Shown here in pieces: positions 18,428 through 27,042 of a stretch of DNA of 64,000 bases. Made by a program: the position numbers and the translations under genes. The notes beneath the pieces are model-generated. The model saw only the letters and a program-made list of their open reading frames with translations, ran no database searches and was not told the origin of the DNA. This DNA is from Cupriavidus lacunae (GTDB lineage: Bacteria; Pseudomonadota; Gammaproteobacteria; Burkholderiales; Burkholderiaceae), in contig NZ_QKWJ01000009.1 of NCBI RefSeq assembly GCF_003353055.1, positions 62,001 to 126,000 on the forward strand, written 5' to 3'. Numbering within the stretch: the stretch's first letter is position 1; every line of letters begins with the position of its first letter.

Positions 18428-20099
18428 TTGAATACCAAGGCATCACAAGGCGCCGCCAGCGCGGCGGCTGAATTCGACTACATCGTGATCGGCGCCGGGT
18501 CGGCTGGCTGCGCCGTGGCGGGGCGCCTGGCGGAAGACCCGAACGCAACGGTGGCACTGCTGGAGGCCGGGCCGCATGACCATCACTTTTCGATCTGGGC
18601 GCCAGTCGGGCTTGCAGCGGTGGTCCCCAAGGCCGGCCCGCGCAACTACGCCTACTACACCGAACCGCAACCGGGCCTGAACGGGCGCCGCTCCTACCAG
18701 CCGCGCGGGCGCGGCCTGGGCGGCAGTTCGTCGATCAATGGCATGGTCTATATCCGCGGCCACCGGCGCGACTACGACGACTGGGCTGCGCTGGGTTGCC
18801 GCGGCTGGGGCTTCGACGACGTCCTGCCCTATTTCCGCCGCAGCGAGCGCAATCCTCGCCTGGCTGGCCAGGAACATCCGCTGCATGGCAGCGACGGCCC
18901 GCTGCACGTAAGCGACCTGCGCTCGCCAAACCCGTTCGCGCAGCGCTTTGTCCAGGCCGCGATCCAGGCCGGCCTGCCGCCGAATGACGATTTCAATGGC
19001 CACAGCCAGGAAGGCGTGGGCCTGTTCCAGGTGACCCAGTACAACGGCGAGCGGTGGAACGCGGCACGGGCCTACCTGCATGGCGGCAATGCGGCGGACA
19101 CGGCACTGAACGGCGGCCGCCACGGGCTGGCGGTGCTGACCGATACGCAGGCGCTGCGGATCCTGTTCGAGGGCAAGCGCGCAATCGGCGTGGAAGTCGT
19201 GCGCGGCGGCACCATGCAGGTGCTGCGCGCCCGGCGCGAGATCGTGGTCAGCGGGGGCGCCTTCAACTCGCCGCAGCTGCTGCTGGCCTCCGGCATCGGC
19301 TGCCGCGCAACTGCGCAGCCTCGGCATCGGCGTGGTCCATGACCTCCCGGGCGTGGGCGAGAACCTGCAGGACCATCTCGACATCATCGTCAACAAGCAG
19401 TTGCAGACGCCCGAACTGTTCGGCAAGACCGCCCGCGGCATGCTGCGGCTGGCGCGCGAGGTCATGCGCTACCGGCGCACGCGCACCGGCATGGTGTCGT
19501 CCAATGTCGCCGAGGCCGGCGCCTTCCTGTGCACCCGCCCCGAGCTGGAGATCTCCGACGTGCAGCTGCATTTTGCTGTCGCGCTGCTTGGCAACCGCAA
19601 CCTGGGCAATCTCGGTCATGGCTACTCATGCCACGCCTGCGTGCTGCGCCCGAAGAGCCGCGGCCATGTCCGCCTGCGCAGCGCCGACATGCGCAAAACG
19701 CCGTTGATCGACCCGCGCTTCCTGTCGGCCGAAGAGGACATGGCGGGCATGGTCGAAGGCGTGCGCGCGATTCGCCGCATCTTCGCCCAGCCGGCGCTGG
19801 CGCAGTATGGCGGGCGCGAGGTCCTGACCGATGCTTTCGGCCCCGACAGCAGCAATGAAGCCGCCATCCGCGACTTCGTGCGTGACCATGCGGACACGGT
19901 CTACCACCCGGTCGGCACCTGCAAGATGGGCGTCGACGAGATGGCGGTAGTCGATCCGGAACTGCGCGGGCGTGGCGTGGAAGGCCTGCGCGTCGCTGAC
20001 GCATCGATCATGCCGACGCTGATCGGCGGCAACACCAACGCCCCCGCCATCATGATCGGCGAAAAGGCCGCTGACCTGATCAAGGCCTCGCACCACTGA
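18428..20099 (+). pseudogene. GMC-family alcohol dehydrogenase, broken by a frameshift near 19301
   Basis: FAD-dependent choline dehydrogenase-like oxidoreductase in two frames. The first part (TTG start at 18428, AGGAG at 18414-18418) carries the FAD motif G-A-G-S-A-G and G-G-S-S-S-I-N-G. It runs in frame to S-G-I-G at 19300, then leaves the family pattern and stops at 19342. The second part resumes in another frame with A-A-Q-L-R-S-L-G-I and continues to 20099, including the active-site His region Y-H-P-V-G-T-C and the C-terminal G-G-N-T-N-A-P-A. The family has S-G-I-G-P-A here, so two bases (a Pro codon remainder) appear deleted. Everything else is intact, so the change is recent or a sequencing error. 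Repaired, the protein would have about 557 residues. Confidence 0.85.
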
Positions 20100-20148
20100 G
20101 CCGGACGCTCACCCTGCATTGGCAACCACAACACCGAGGAGACACCCC

Positions 20149-21060
20149 ATGCAAGCCACTGCCGCAGTCACCATCAGCCCGCAAGCCTACCGCGCGCTGG
20201 ACAATGAAGCCTTTCCCTTCGCCGTGCGCCGCTGCACGCCGACGATCGGCGCCGACGTCGAAGGCATCGATTTCCGCGAGCCGCTGGACGATGACACCTA
20301 CCTGTCGCTGCGCCGCGCGCTGCTGAAGTACAAGGTGCTGTTCTTCCGCAAGCAAGCCATCACGCCGGCCCAGCATGTGGCCGTGGCGCGCCGCTTCGGC
20401 GAGCTGGAAGTCCACCCGATGTTCACCAACCATCCGGAGCACCCGGAACTGGTGGTGTTCGGCCGCGACGGCAAGACACGCGGTCGCGAGAACCTGTACC
20501 ACTCCGATGTGTCCTGGCGTGAGATCCCGTCGATGGGATCGATGCTGCGCTGCGTGGAATGCCCGGAGGTTGGCGGCGACACCATCTGGATCAACATGGC
20601 CGCCGCCCACGAGAACCTGCCTAAAGACATGAAGGCCCGAATCGCCAACCTGAAGGCCGTGCATGACGCGATGCCGACCTTCGGCTCCGCGCTGAGCGAC
20701 GAGAAGTACGCGGAGATGCGCGCCGCGTATCCGCCGATGGTGCATCCGGTGGTGCGCACCCACCCGGAAACCGGCGAGAAGATCCTGTTCATCAACGAAG
20801 CCTTCACCACGCATTTAGCCAACTTCGTCAAGGAACAGCCGTATCGCTTCGGTTCCGACTACCGGCCCGCGGAGCTGGACTTGCTGCAGTACCTGTATCG
20901 CCAGGCGGCCGCGCCGGAGTACCAGGTGCGCCTGCGCTGGCAACCGGACACGATCGCGCTCTGGGACAACCGCTCCACGCAGCACTATGCGGTGCAGGAT
21001 TACTTCCCGGCCGTGCGCCACATGAACCGCGCCACCATTATCGGCTGCCGTCCGGTCTGA
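20149..21060 (+). CDS. TauD/TfdA-family 2-oxoglutarate-dependent dioxygenase
   Basis: Non-haem Fe(II) oxygenase, 303 residues, that oxidises its substrate with decarboxylation of 2-oxoglutarate. The facial triad is H118-x-D120 (in Y-H-S-D-V-S-W) and H279 (S-T-Q-H-Y-A-V); R294 is placed to bind the 2-oxoglutarate carboxylate. GAGGAGA precedes the ATG at 20149. Members of this family release aldehydes from taurine, phenoxyacetates or alkyl sulfates. With an alcohol dehydrogenase before it and an aldehyde dehydrogenase after it, an oxidative cleavage pathway is likely; the substrate is unknown. Confidence 0.9.
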   Translation: MQATAAVTISPQAYRALDNEAFPFAVRRCTPTIGADVEGIDFREPLDDDTYLSLRRALLKYKVLFFRKQAITPAQHVAVARRFGELEVHPMFTNHPEHPELVVFGRDGKTRGRENLYHSDVSWREIPSMGSMLRCVECPEVGGDTIWINMAAAHENLPKDMKARIANLKAVHDAMPTFGSALSDEKYAEMRAAYPPMVHPVVRTHPETGEKILFINEAFTTHLANFVKEQPYRFGSDYRPAELDLLQYLYRQAAAPEYQVRLRWQPDTIALWDNRSTQHYAVQDYFPAVRHMNRATIIGCRPV

Positions 21061-21094
21061 ACTGGCACCCCAACCGAACACCGGGGATAACGAC

Positions 21095-22516
21095 ATGAAC
21101 ATCGTCGACAAGTTCTATATCAACGGCAAGTGGGTGCCGCCCGCAGCGGGCGCGACCCAGGCCGACATCATCGACCCCGTCACCGAACGGGTCGCAGGCA
21201 AGCTCGCCATGGGCACGGTAGCGGACGTGGACCAGGCCGTGGCCGCCGCGCGCGCGGCCTTCCCGGCCTGGTCGGTGTCCACGCGTGAAACGCGTATCGC
21301 GCTGCTCGAACGCATCATCGCCGCCTACCAGGCGCGCATGGGCGACCTGGCGCAGGCGGTGCGCCAGGAGATCGGCGCACCGATCACGCTGGCCACCAAC
21401 CTGCAGGCCGCCATCGGCCTGGCGCAACTGCAGGCAACCCTGCAGGCGCTGCGCGACTTCGCGTTCGAAACCGCGCGCGGCAAGAGCTACATCCTGCGCG
21501 AGGCCATCGGCGTGGCGGTGCTGATCACGCCGTGGAACTGGCCGCTGAACCAGATCGCCGCCAAGGTGGCGCCGGCGCTGGCGGCGGGCTGCTCGGTGGT
21601 GCTCAAGCCGTCGGAGATCGCGCCGCTGGACGCGCAGATCTTCGCCGAAATCATGGATGCGGCCGACACGCCGCCGGGCGTCTTCAACATGATCTATGGC
21701 GAAGGCCGCGTGGTGGGCGCCGCGCTGTCTTCGCATCGCGACGTCGAAATGGTGTCGATCACCGGCTCGACCCGCGCCGGCGTGGAAGTGGCCATCAGCG
21801 CCGCGCCCACGGTCAAGCGCGTGGCGCAGGAACTGGGCGGGAAGTCGCCGATGATCATCCTGGACGATGCCGACTTGCAGGCGGCGGTGACCAGCGGCGT
21901 GGCGCAGTGCATGGTCAATTCCGGCCAGACCTGCATCGCGCCCACGCGCATCCTGGTGCCGCGCTCGCGCTACGAGCAGGCCGTGCAGATCGCGGCGGCC
22001 GTGGCCAATGCGGTAAAGGTCGGCGACCCGTCCGATCCTGAAACCAAGATGGGCCCGATCTCCAACCGCGGTCAGTACGACAAGGTGCAGCGCCTGATCG
22101 GCGTGGGCATCGAGGAAGGCGCGCGCGTGGCTGCCGGCGGCCCGGGCCGCCCCGACGGGCTCGAACGCGGCTTCTATGCGCGCCCGACCATCTTTGCCGA
22201 CGTGCGCAACGACATGGCCATCGCGCGCGAGGAGATTTTCGGGCCGGTGCTGTGCCTGCTGCCGTACGACACCGAGGATGAAGCCGTGGCCATCGCCAAC
22301 GACACCGAGTTCGGCCTGGCCGCCTACATCGCCTCGTCCAACCCGGAACGCACGCGCAAGCTGGCCGCGCGGCTGCGCGCCGGCAGCGTGCGCATCAACG
22401 GGGCGATGATGGACATCACGGCGCCGTTCGGTGGCTACAAGACCTCCGGCAACGGCCGCGAATACGGCCCGGAAGGCATTGCCGAGTTCATGGAAACCAA
22501 GACCGTAACGGGCTGA
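21095..22516 (+). CDS. Aldehyde dehydrogenase, NAD(P)-dependent
   Basis: 473-residue member of the ALDH superfamily that oxidises an aldehyde to the acid. The catalytic Cys is C280 in S-G-Q-T-C-I-A and the general base is E246 in Q-E-L-G-G-K; the substrate-side N-W-P-L-N motif is also present. It lies 34 bp after the dioxygenase and probably takes the aldehyde made by the dioxygenase or the GMC enzyme. A long hairpin at 22556-22596 follows and probably ends the operon. Confidence 0.9.
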   Translation: MNIVDKFYINGKWVPPAAGATQADIIDPVTERVAGKLAMGTVADVDQAVAAARAAFPAWSVSTRETRIALLERIIAAYQARMGDLAQAVRQEIGAPITLATNLQAAIGLAQLQATLQALRDFAFETARGKSYILREAIGVAVLITPWNWPLNQIAAKVAPALAAGCSVVLKPSEIAPLDAQIFAEIMDAADTPPGVFNMIYGEGRVVGAALSSHRDVEMVSITGSTRAGVEVAISAAPTVKRVAQELGGKSPMIILDDADLQAAVTSGVAQCMVNSGQTCIAPTRILVPRSRYEQAVQIAAAVANAVKVGDPSDPETKMGPISNRGQYDKVQRLIGVGIEEGARVAAGGPGRPDGLERGFYARPTIFADVRNDMAIAREEIFGPVLCLLPYDTEDEAVAIANDTEFGLAAYIASSNPERTRKLAARLRAGSVRINGAMMDITAPFGGYKTSGNGREYGPEGIAEFMETKTVTG

Positions 22517-22555
22517 GACTGCACCCGCTCTGGCGCTTCGGCGCTCCGGCACCAG

Positions 22556-22596
22556 ACCGCCCGGGCGTGCAGCGCAACGCTGCCGCCCCGGGCGGT
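22556..22596 (+). terminator. Long GC-rich hairpin after aldehyde dehydrogenase gene
   Basis: Nested stem: ACCGCCCGGG pairs with CCCGGGCGGT (10 bp), then a 3x3 internal loop, then GCAGCG-CAA-CGCTGC (6 bp). No U-tract follows, so it may act as an mRNA 3'-end stabiliser or need Rho instead of being a classic terminator. Apart from this the 222-bp gap shows nothing. Confidence 0.5.
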
Positions 22597-22738
22597 GTCA
22601 CCTTCCAGGCGCACACGATCCCCCGCGCAATGCCTGCCGTGCTTGTCTGACAACGGCACGCGGCGGTGTCCGACAGCCACCGCCTGCCGGCCGGCTATCT
22701 TCATAGCAGCGCCAGGCCTTTTGCCAGGGCGCCAGGCC

Positions 22739-23941
22739 ATGTCGACCCTTCCCGAATCCGCTGTCTCGCCGATCCCCCCTGCTCCGGACGTGCCGCTGCC
22801 GGACGATGCCGGCGTTGAGTCCGAAGCCACGACCAGCGCGACTGAGGTCCCCGCAAGCGATGCCGTCACCACATCGCTGCGTCGCGCCAGCACGGCGCTG
22901 GTGGTGCTGGCCACGCTCTTTTCGCTGTACGCCATGCATATCGCACGCGACTTCCTGGTCCCGGTGGTGATTGCGATCGTGCTGGCCTATCTGCTGGACC
23001 CGCTGGTCTGCGCGCTGCAGCGGCTGGGCCTGCCGCGCGCGGTGGCCAGCACGGTAGTGCTTCTTGCCCTGCTGGGCGCCCTGCTCAGCGGCGCGTACCT
23101 GCTGCAGGGGCAGATCGAGTCCATTGTCAACAGCTTGCCCGAGATGGCCAGCAAGCTGTCACGCTCCCTGGGCGCGCTCATGAGCGGCGACGACTCCATG
23201 TGGCAGAAGATACGCCGCGCCGCCACCGTCCTCAGCGGCGCCGGCCAGCCGCCGCCGGCGCGCGGCACGCATGTGGTGGTGGACCAGGCGCCCGGCCAGA
23301 TCAACAACCTGCTGCTGGCTGGCTCGGTCAGCATTTTCACCATGGCCGGCCAGGCGATGGTGGTGGTATTCCTGCTGTACTTCCTGATGCTCGCCGGCGA
23401 TACCTTCAAGCGCAAGTTCATCAAGATGGCGGGCACCACCATCTCGGAAAAGAAGATCAGCGTGCATATGCTCGACGAGATCAACCTTTCCATCCGCCGC
23501 TATATGGGCATGCTGGTGGTGACCAATGCCGGCCTTGGCGCCTGTACCTGGCTGCTCCTGAAGTGGCTTGGCGTCGACAACGCGGGCAGCTGGGCAATCG
23601 CTGCCGCGGCGCTGCACCTGGTGCCGTATTTCGGTGCCATGGCGATCTCGGTCTGCCTAGGGATGGTGACATTCATGCAGTTCGGCACGCTTGGCTTGGC
23701 GGCAGCGGCAGCGGGCGGCTCGCTGCTGATCGCGACGCTGATCGGGGCGGTGATCACGACCTGGATGACCGGCCGCATGGCGCGGATGAACGCCGTCGCC
23801 GTCTTTGTTGCGCTGCTTCTGCTTACCTGGCTCTGGGGCGTGTGGGGCATGCTGCTCGCCATCCCCCTGATCACCATTGCCAAGGTCGTTGCCGATCACA
23901 TTGAGGGGCTGGAAGTGATGGCAGAGTTCCTTGGCGACTAA
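22739..23941 (+). CDS. AI-2E-family permease (UPF0118)
   Basis: Inner-membrane protein of 400 residues with about seven or eight helices. It begins with a Pro/Ser-rich cytoplasmic segment of about 50 residues, then two helices and a long soluble loop (roughly 125-200), as in the AI-2E/PerM family. Family members export quorum signals or ions in some bacteria, but most are uncharacterised. The start at 22739 is set by homologous position; the ribosome binding site is weak, and the open frame from 22595 gives an unlikely Arg/Cys-rich leader. It is monocistronic, ended by the hairpin at 23994. Confidence 0.82.
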   Translation: MSTLPESAVSPIPPAPDVPLPDDAGVESEATTSATEVPASDAVTTSLRRASTALVVLATLFSLYAMHIARDFLVPVVIAIVLAYLLDPLVCALQRLGLPRAVASTVVLLALLGALLSGAYLLQGQIESIVNSLPEMASKLSRSLGALMSGDDSMWQKIRRAATVLSGAGQPPPARGTHVVVDQAPGQINNLLLAGSVSIFTMAGQAMVVVFLLYFLMLAGDTFKRKFIKMAGTTISEKKISVHMLDEINLSIRRYMGMLVVTNAGLGACTWLLLKWLGVDNAGSWAIAAAALHLVPYFGAMAISVCLGMVTFMQFGTLGLAAAAAGGSLLIATLIGAVITTWMTGRMARMNAVAVFVALLLLTWLWGVWGMLLAIPLITIAKVVADHIEGLEVMAEFLGD

Positions 23942-23993
23942 CTACTGCACCCATCCCACGGCCCTACCATTCCGCCGCTATACTGGTATCGAG

Positions 23994-24016
23994 AATGCTG
24001 CACCACAGCATTTTTT
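23994..24016 (+). terminator. Rho-independent terminator after AI-2E-family permease
   Basis: Stem AATGCTG/CAGCATT (7 bp) with loop CACCA, directly followed by TTTT. It lies 52 bp past the stop codon and 31 bp before the next start codon, so the small gene after it needs its own promoter or readthrough. Confidence 0.78.
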
Positions 24017-24046
24017 GCGTGCCGGGGATCGAGCGGAGGAAGAATA

Positions 24047-24265
24047 ATGATGACGCTATGCGACCTGTGCGAGTCGCAGCTGGAGCGGCCTGGCCATGTG
24101 CCGCCGCACCCCAGACTCGTGATGTCGGCAACGCTGCGCACCGCCAGCGGCCACAATGCGTTCGTGTACCGTTGCGGTGACTGCGGCCAGACCCTGCTGT
24201 TGGCCTCGCATGACGGGGACACGCCCGACCGCTGGACCCGGCTGGACGCCGACGGATGGAACTGA
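24047..24265 (+). CDS. Small zinc-ribbon protein, unknown function
   Basis: 72-residue protein with two C-x2-C pairs (C-D-L-C near residue 5 and C-G-D-C near 43), which should bind one zinc ion. No function is recognised. It starts at tandem ATGs behind GGAGGAAG, a very strong ribosome binding site, so it is surely translated. It sits between a terminator and the gabD-like gene, 82 bp away in the same direction. Confidence 0.75.
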   Translation: MMTLCDLCESQLERPGHVPPHPRLVMSATLRTASGHNAFVYRCGDCGQTLLLASHDGDTPDRWTRLDADGWN

Positions 24266-24347
24266 GCCGCAAGGCTGGCCGGGCCAGGATTACAATCGTT
24301 GTCTCAGCCCACCAAGAATGACCCGTGCCACTAGCCGGCATCCACTG

Positions 24348-25805
24348 ATGACAACCATGCTGAATCTCCAGGACTCCTCGCTGCTGCGGCAGCAGTGCTA
24401 TATCGACGGCCGCTGGATCGATGGCGAACGCCGCATCGACGTGACCAACCCCGCCACCGGCGAGCGCGTGGGCCAGGTGCCGCAACTGGGCGCCGACGAA
24501 ACCCGCCAGGCTATCGAAGCCGCCAACCGCGCGCTGCCGGCGTGGCGCGCCCGCACCGCCAAGGAGCGCTCGGCGCTGCTGCGCAAATGGTTCGAGCTGA
24601 TCCTGGCCAGCCAGGAAGACCTGGCGCGCATCATGACCGCGGAGCAAGGCAAGCCGATCGCCGAGGCGCGCGGCGAGATTGCCTACGCGGCCTCGTTTAT
24701 CGAATGGTTTGCCGAGGAAGGCAAGCGGGTCTATGGCGATACCATTCCCGCCCCGGTGAGCAACCAGCGCATCGTCGTGACCAAGGAGCCGGTGGGTGTC
24801 TGCGCGGCCATCACGCCGTGGAACTTCCCGGCGGCCATGATCACGCGCAAGGCGGGCCCGGCGCTGGCCGTGGGCTGCACCATGGTGCTCAAGCCTGCCT
24901 CGCAAACCCCGCTGACGGCGCTGGCGCTGGTGGCCCTGGCCGAGCGCGCCGGCATTCCGGCGGGCGTGCTGTCGGTGGTGACCGGCTCGGCCGGCGCGAT
25001 TGGCGGCGAGATGAGCAGCAATCCGCTGGTGCGCAAGCTGACCTTCACCGGCTCGACCGAAGTCGGCCGCGTGCTGATGGCGCAGACCGCATCGACCATC
25101 AAGAAGGTCTCGATGGAGCTGGGCGGCAACGCGCCCTTCATCGTATTCGACGACGCCGACCTGGATGCGGCCGTGGAAGGCGCGATCGTGTCGAAGTACC
25201 GCAACGCCGGCCAGACCTGCGTCTGCGCCAACCGCATCTACGTGCAGTCGGGCGTGTACGACGCGTTTGCGCAGAAGCTGGTGGCGGCAGTGGCGGCCCT
25301 CAAGGTCGGCAACGGCATGGATGACGGCGTGCGCATCGGGCCGCTGATCGACGACAAGGCCGTGGCCAAGGTGGAAGAACATATCGCCGATGCGCTCGGC
25401 AAGGGCGCCCGCCTGCTGCAGGGCGGCCAGCGCCACGCGCTGGGGCATTCCTTTTTCCAGCCGACCGTGCTGGCCGACGTCGGCCCTGGCATGCTGGTCG
25501 CGCGCGAGGAGACCTTCGGCCCGCTGGCGCCGCTGTTCCGTTTCGAGACCGAGGATGACGTGGTCGCCATGGCCAACGACACCGAGTTCGGCCTGGCCAG
25601 CTACTTCTACGCCCGCGACCTGGGCCGGGTCTGGCGCGTCTCCGAGCGGCTGGAGTACGGCATGGTCGGCGTGAACACGGGCCTGATCTCCAACGAGGTG
25701 GCGCCGTTCGGTGGCGTCAAGCAATCCGGCGTAGGCCGCGAAGGCTCACACTACGGTATCGAGGATTACCTGGTCATCAAGTACACCTGCATGGCCGGCA
25801 TCTGA
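24348..25805 (+). CDS. gabD: NAD(P)-dependent succinate-semialdehyde dehydrogenase-like
   Basis: 485-residue ALDH close to GabD. Catalytic C291 lies in N-A-G-Q-T-C-V-C-A and the base E257 in S-M-E-L-G-G-N. The second Cys two residues after the catalytic one is characteristic of GabD-type enzymes, where it forms a redox-sensitive disulfide. It oxidises succinate semialdehyde to succinate, or a similar short semialdehyde. The start is uncertain: ATG 24348 and 24357 both fit, 24318 is possible, and none has a good ribosome binding site. No GABA transaminase gene is adjacent, so the source of the aldehyde is not shown. Confidence 0.83.
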   Translation: MTTMLNLQDSSLLRQQCYIDGRWIDGERRIDVTNPATGERVGQVPQLGADETRQAIEAANRALPAWRARTAKERSALLRKWFELILASQEDLARIMTAEQGKPIAEARGEIAYAASFIEWFAEEGKRVYGDTIPAPVSNQRIVVTKEPVGVCAAITPWNFPAAMITRKAGPALAVGCTMVLKPASQTPLTALALVALAERAGIPAGVLSVVTGSAGAIGGEMSSNPLVRKLTFTGSTEVGRVLMAQTASTIKKVSMELGGNAPFIVFDDADLDAAVEGAIVSKYRNAGQTCVCANRIYVQSGVYDAFAQKLVAAVAALKVGNGMDDGVRIGPLIDDKAVAKVEEHIADALGKGARLLQGGQRHALGHSFFQPTVLADVGPGMLVAREETFGPLAPLFRFETEDDVVAMANDTEFGLASYFYARDLGRVWRVSERLEYGMVGVNTGLISNEVAPFGGVKQSGVGREGSHYGIEDYLVIKYTCMAGI

Positions 25806-25817
25806 CGATGCCTGGCC

Positions 25818-26660
25818 TCAGTACGGCGCGTGCGCGCAGGCGGCGTACCGGGGCTCGGACCACGGCTCGCCCAGGCGGCAGGTGTCCCGAAAGCGCGCGA
25901 TCCGGTCATGGACGCGTTGCATCTGCTCAAGCTGGTAGCTGGCCCGCTCGAAGCTGTAGCGGGTGCCAAACTCATACAGCGCGCCGTCAGCGGCGCGGGA
26001 CAGCCCTTCCAGCGCCTGCGCCAGCGCCCGCCCCTCCAGGCTGCGGTGCCGGCGCAGGCGCCAGGACAGAGCCTCCTGGCCCTGGTCCAGCAGGCTTTGC
26101 TCAAGATAGCCAAGCCGCTCGGCGAGGCCCTGCGCTTCATGCAGCACCGACAGATAGGCACACACCACTGCAAGCCGCTGGTGCATCTCGCCGGCGCCGG
26201 CCAGCAGTTCGCGCGCGCAGGTGCGGAAGCTTTCGGCCTGGAACGGCTGGCCCGCAGCGGCGGACTCCCGCATGTAGACCTCCAGCGGCAGCACTGAAAC
26301 CGCCAGGCCGGGTGGCAGCACGCTGGTGAAACGGCTGGCGATGGCCTGCTGCACGGCGCTGTCCAGTTCGCAGCAGGTCTGCATGTCGGCGTCAATATAG
26401 AAATCCAGCGCCGGCTGCCGGCCGTGCCCTACCGACACCGCGGCGCGCGCGGGCGGGTGTCCGGCCATGGCCAGCACTTCCAGGCCGGCTTCAATGCAGC
26501 GCTGCTCCCCGGCCTCGGCACCCAGCGCCAGGACGATATCCTGCATCTGCAGCGTGCCGACGATTTCCTTGCGGGTTGCCGTGGGCAGGAAGGCGCCCCG
26601 GCGGTCGGCGGCCATCGCCATCCGCTTCAGATCGACATGTGTCATCGCATTGCCAGTCAT
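25818..26660 (-). CDS. Protein of unknown function in FNR/FlhD-like gene set
   Basis: 280-residue soluble protein that I do not recognise. It lacks a signal peptide and membrane segments. The second half (about 130-260) is rich in Leu, Glu, Gln and Arg and probably helical. It is not FlhC: it is too long and lacks the FlhC cysteine region. GGAGG precedes the ATG, so translation is likely. It lies 27 bp after the FlhD-like gene on the same strand and ends tail-to-tail with the gabD-like gene. Confidence 0.7.
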   Translation of the reverse strand: MTGNAMTHVDLKRMAMAADRRGAFLPTATRKEIVGTLQMQDIVLALGAEAGEQRCIEAGLEVLAMAGHPPARAAVSVGHGRQPALDFYIDADMQTCCELDSAVQQAIASRFTSVLPPGLAVSVLPLEVYMRESAAAGQPFQAESFRTCARELLAGAGEMHQRLAVVCAYLSVLHEAQGLAERLGYLEQSLLDQGQEALSWRLRRHRSLEGRALAQALEGLSRAADGALYEFGTRYSFERASYQLEQMQRVHDRIARFRDTCRLGEPWSEPRYAACAHAPY

Positions 26661-26687
26661 ATACCCTCCGATTGCAGAAGTCGTGTT

Positions 26688-27041
26688 CTATTCCCGCCGT
26701 GAAGCCATGACGATGGCGGCATGCATGCTTTGCAGGACGTGTGGCGGCTCGGTCCCGGTCAGCGCGGCCAGCAGCATGCTGTCGTCCAGCCGGAAGCGGC
26801 ACAGCACCAGGTTGGAGCGCGCCAGCGCCACCATCTGCGGCGGCGTCAGGGACGCCAGCACACGGCCGACCTCACGGCCGATGCCAAGCCGGAACAGGGC
26901 CTCGGCCTCGTTCTCGCGCATCAGCCGCTGCACCAGCAGCAGGTAGGACAGGTTCAGCTCCTTGATCTGCCGCAGGCTGTCGCTGTCGGGTTCCTGGCCA
27001 GGGTCCTTGCCGGCCGGTCCGGCTTGCCTTGCATATTCCAT
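26688..27041 (-). CDS. FlhD-like regulator, orphan without FlhC
   Basis: 117 residues, the usual FlhD size. The core I-K-E-L-N-L-S-Y-L-L-L-V-Q-R-L and A-L-F-R-L-G-I and T-P-P-Q-M-V-A-L-A align with E. coli FlhD, the partner of FlhC in the master activator of flagellar genes. No flhC follows, nor any flagellar gene in the window. The ATG at 27041 sits one base after the stop of the FNR-like gene (TGACATG), so it is probably translationally coupled; an alternative TTG at 27071 lies inside that gene. It may be a paralogue with its own partner, perhaps the unknown protein next to it. Confidence 0.8.
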   Translation of the reverse strand: MEYARQAGPAGKDPGQEPDSDSLRQIKELNLSYLLLVQRLMRENEAEALFRLGIGREVGRVLASLTPPQMVALARSNLVLCRFRLDDSMLLAALTGTEPPHVLQSMHAAIVMASRRE

Positions 27042-27042
27042 G

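Noticed and set aside
19332..20099. Separate gene for the second half of the GMC enzyme
   Set aside because: It lacks a ribosome binding site and the FAD-binding domain, and continues the first half exactly at the conserved junction, so one broken gene is the better reading.
25818..26660. FlhC identity for the gene next to flhD-like
   Set aside because: The product is 280 residues against about 190 for FlhC and lacks its cysteine cluster.
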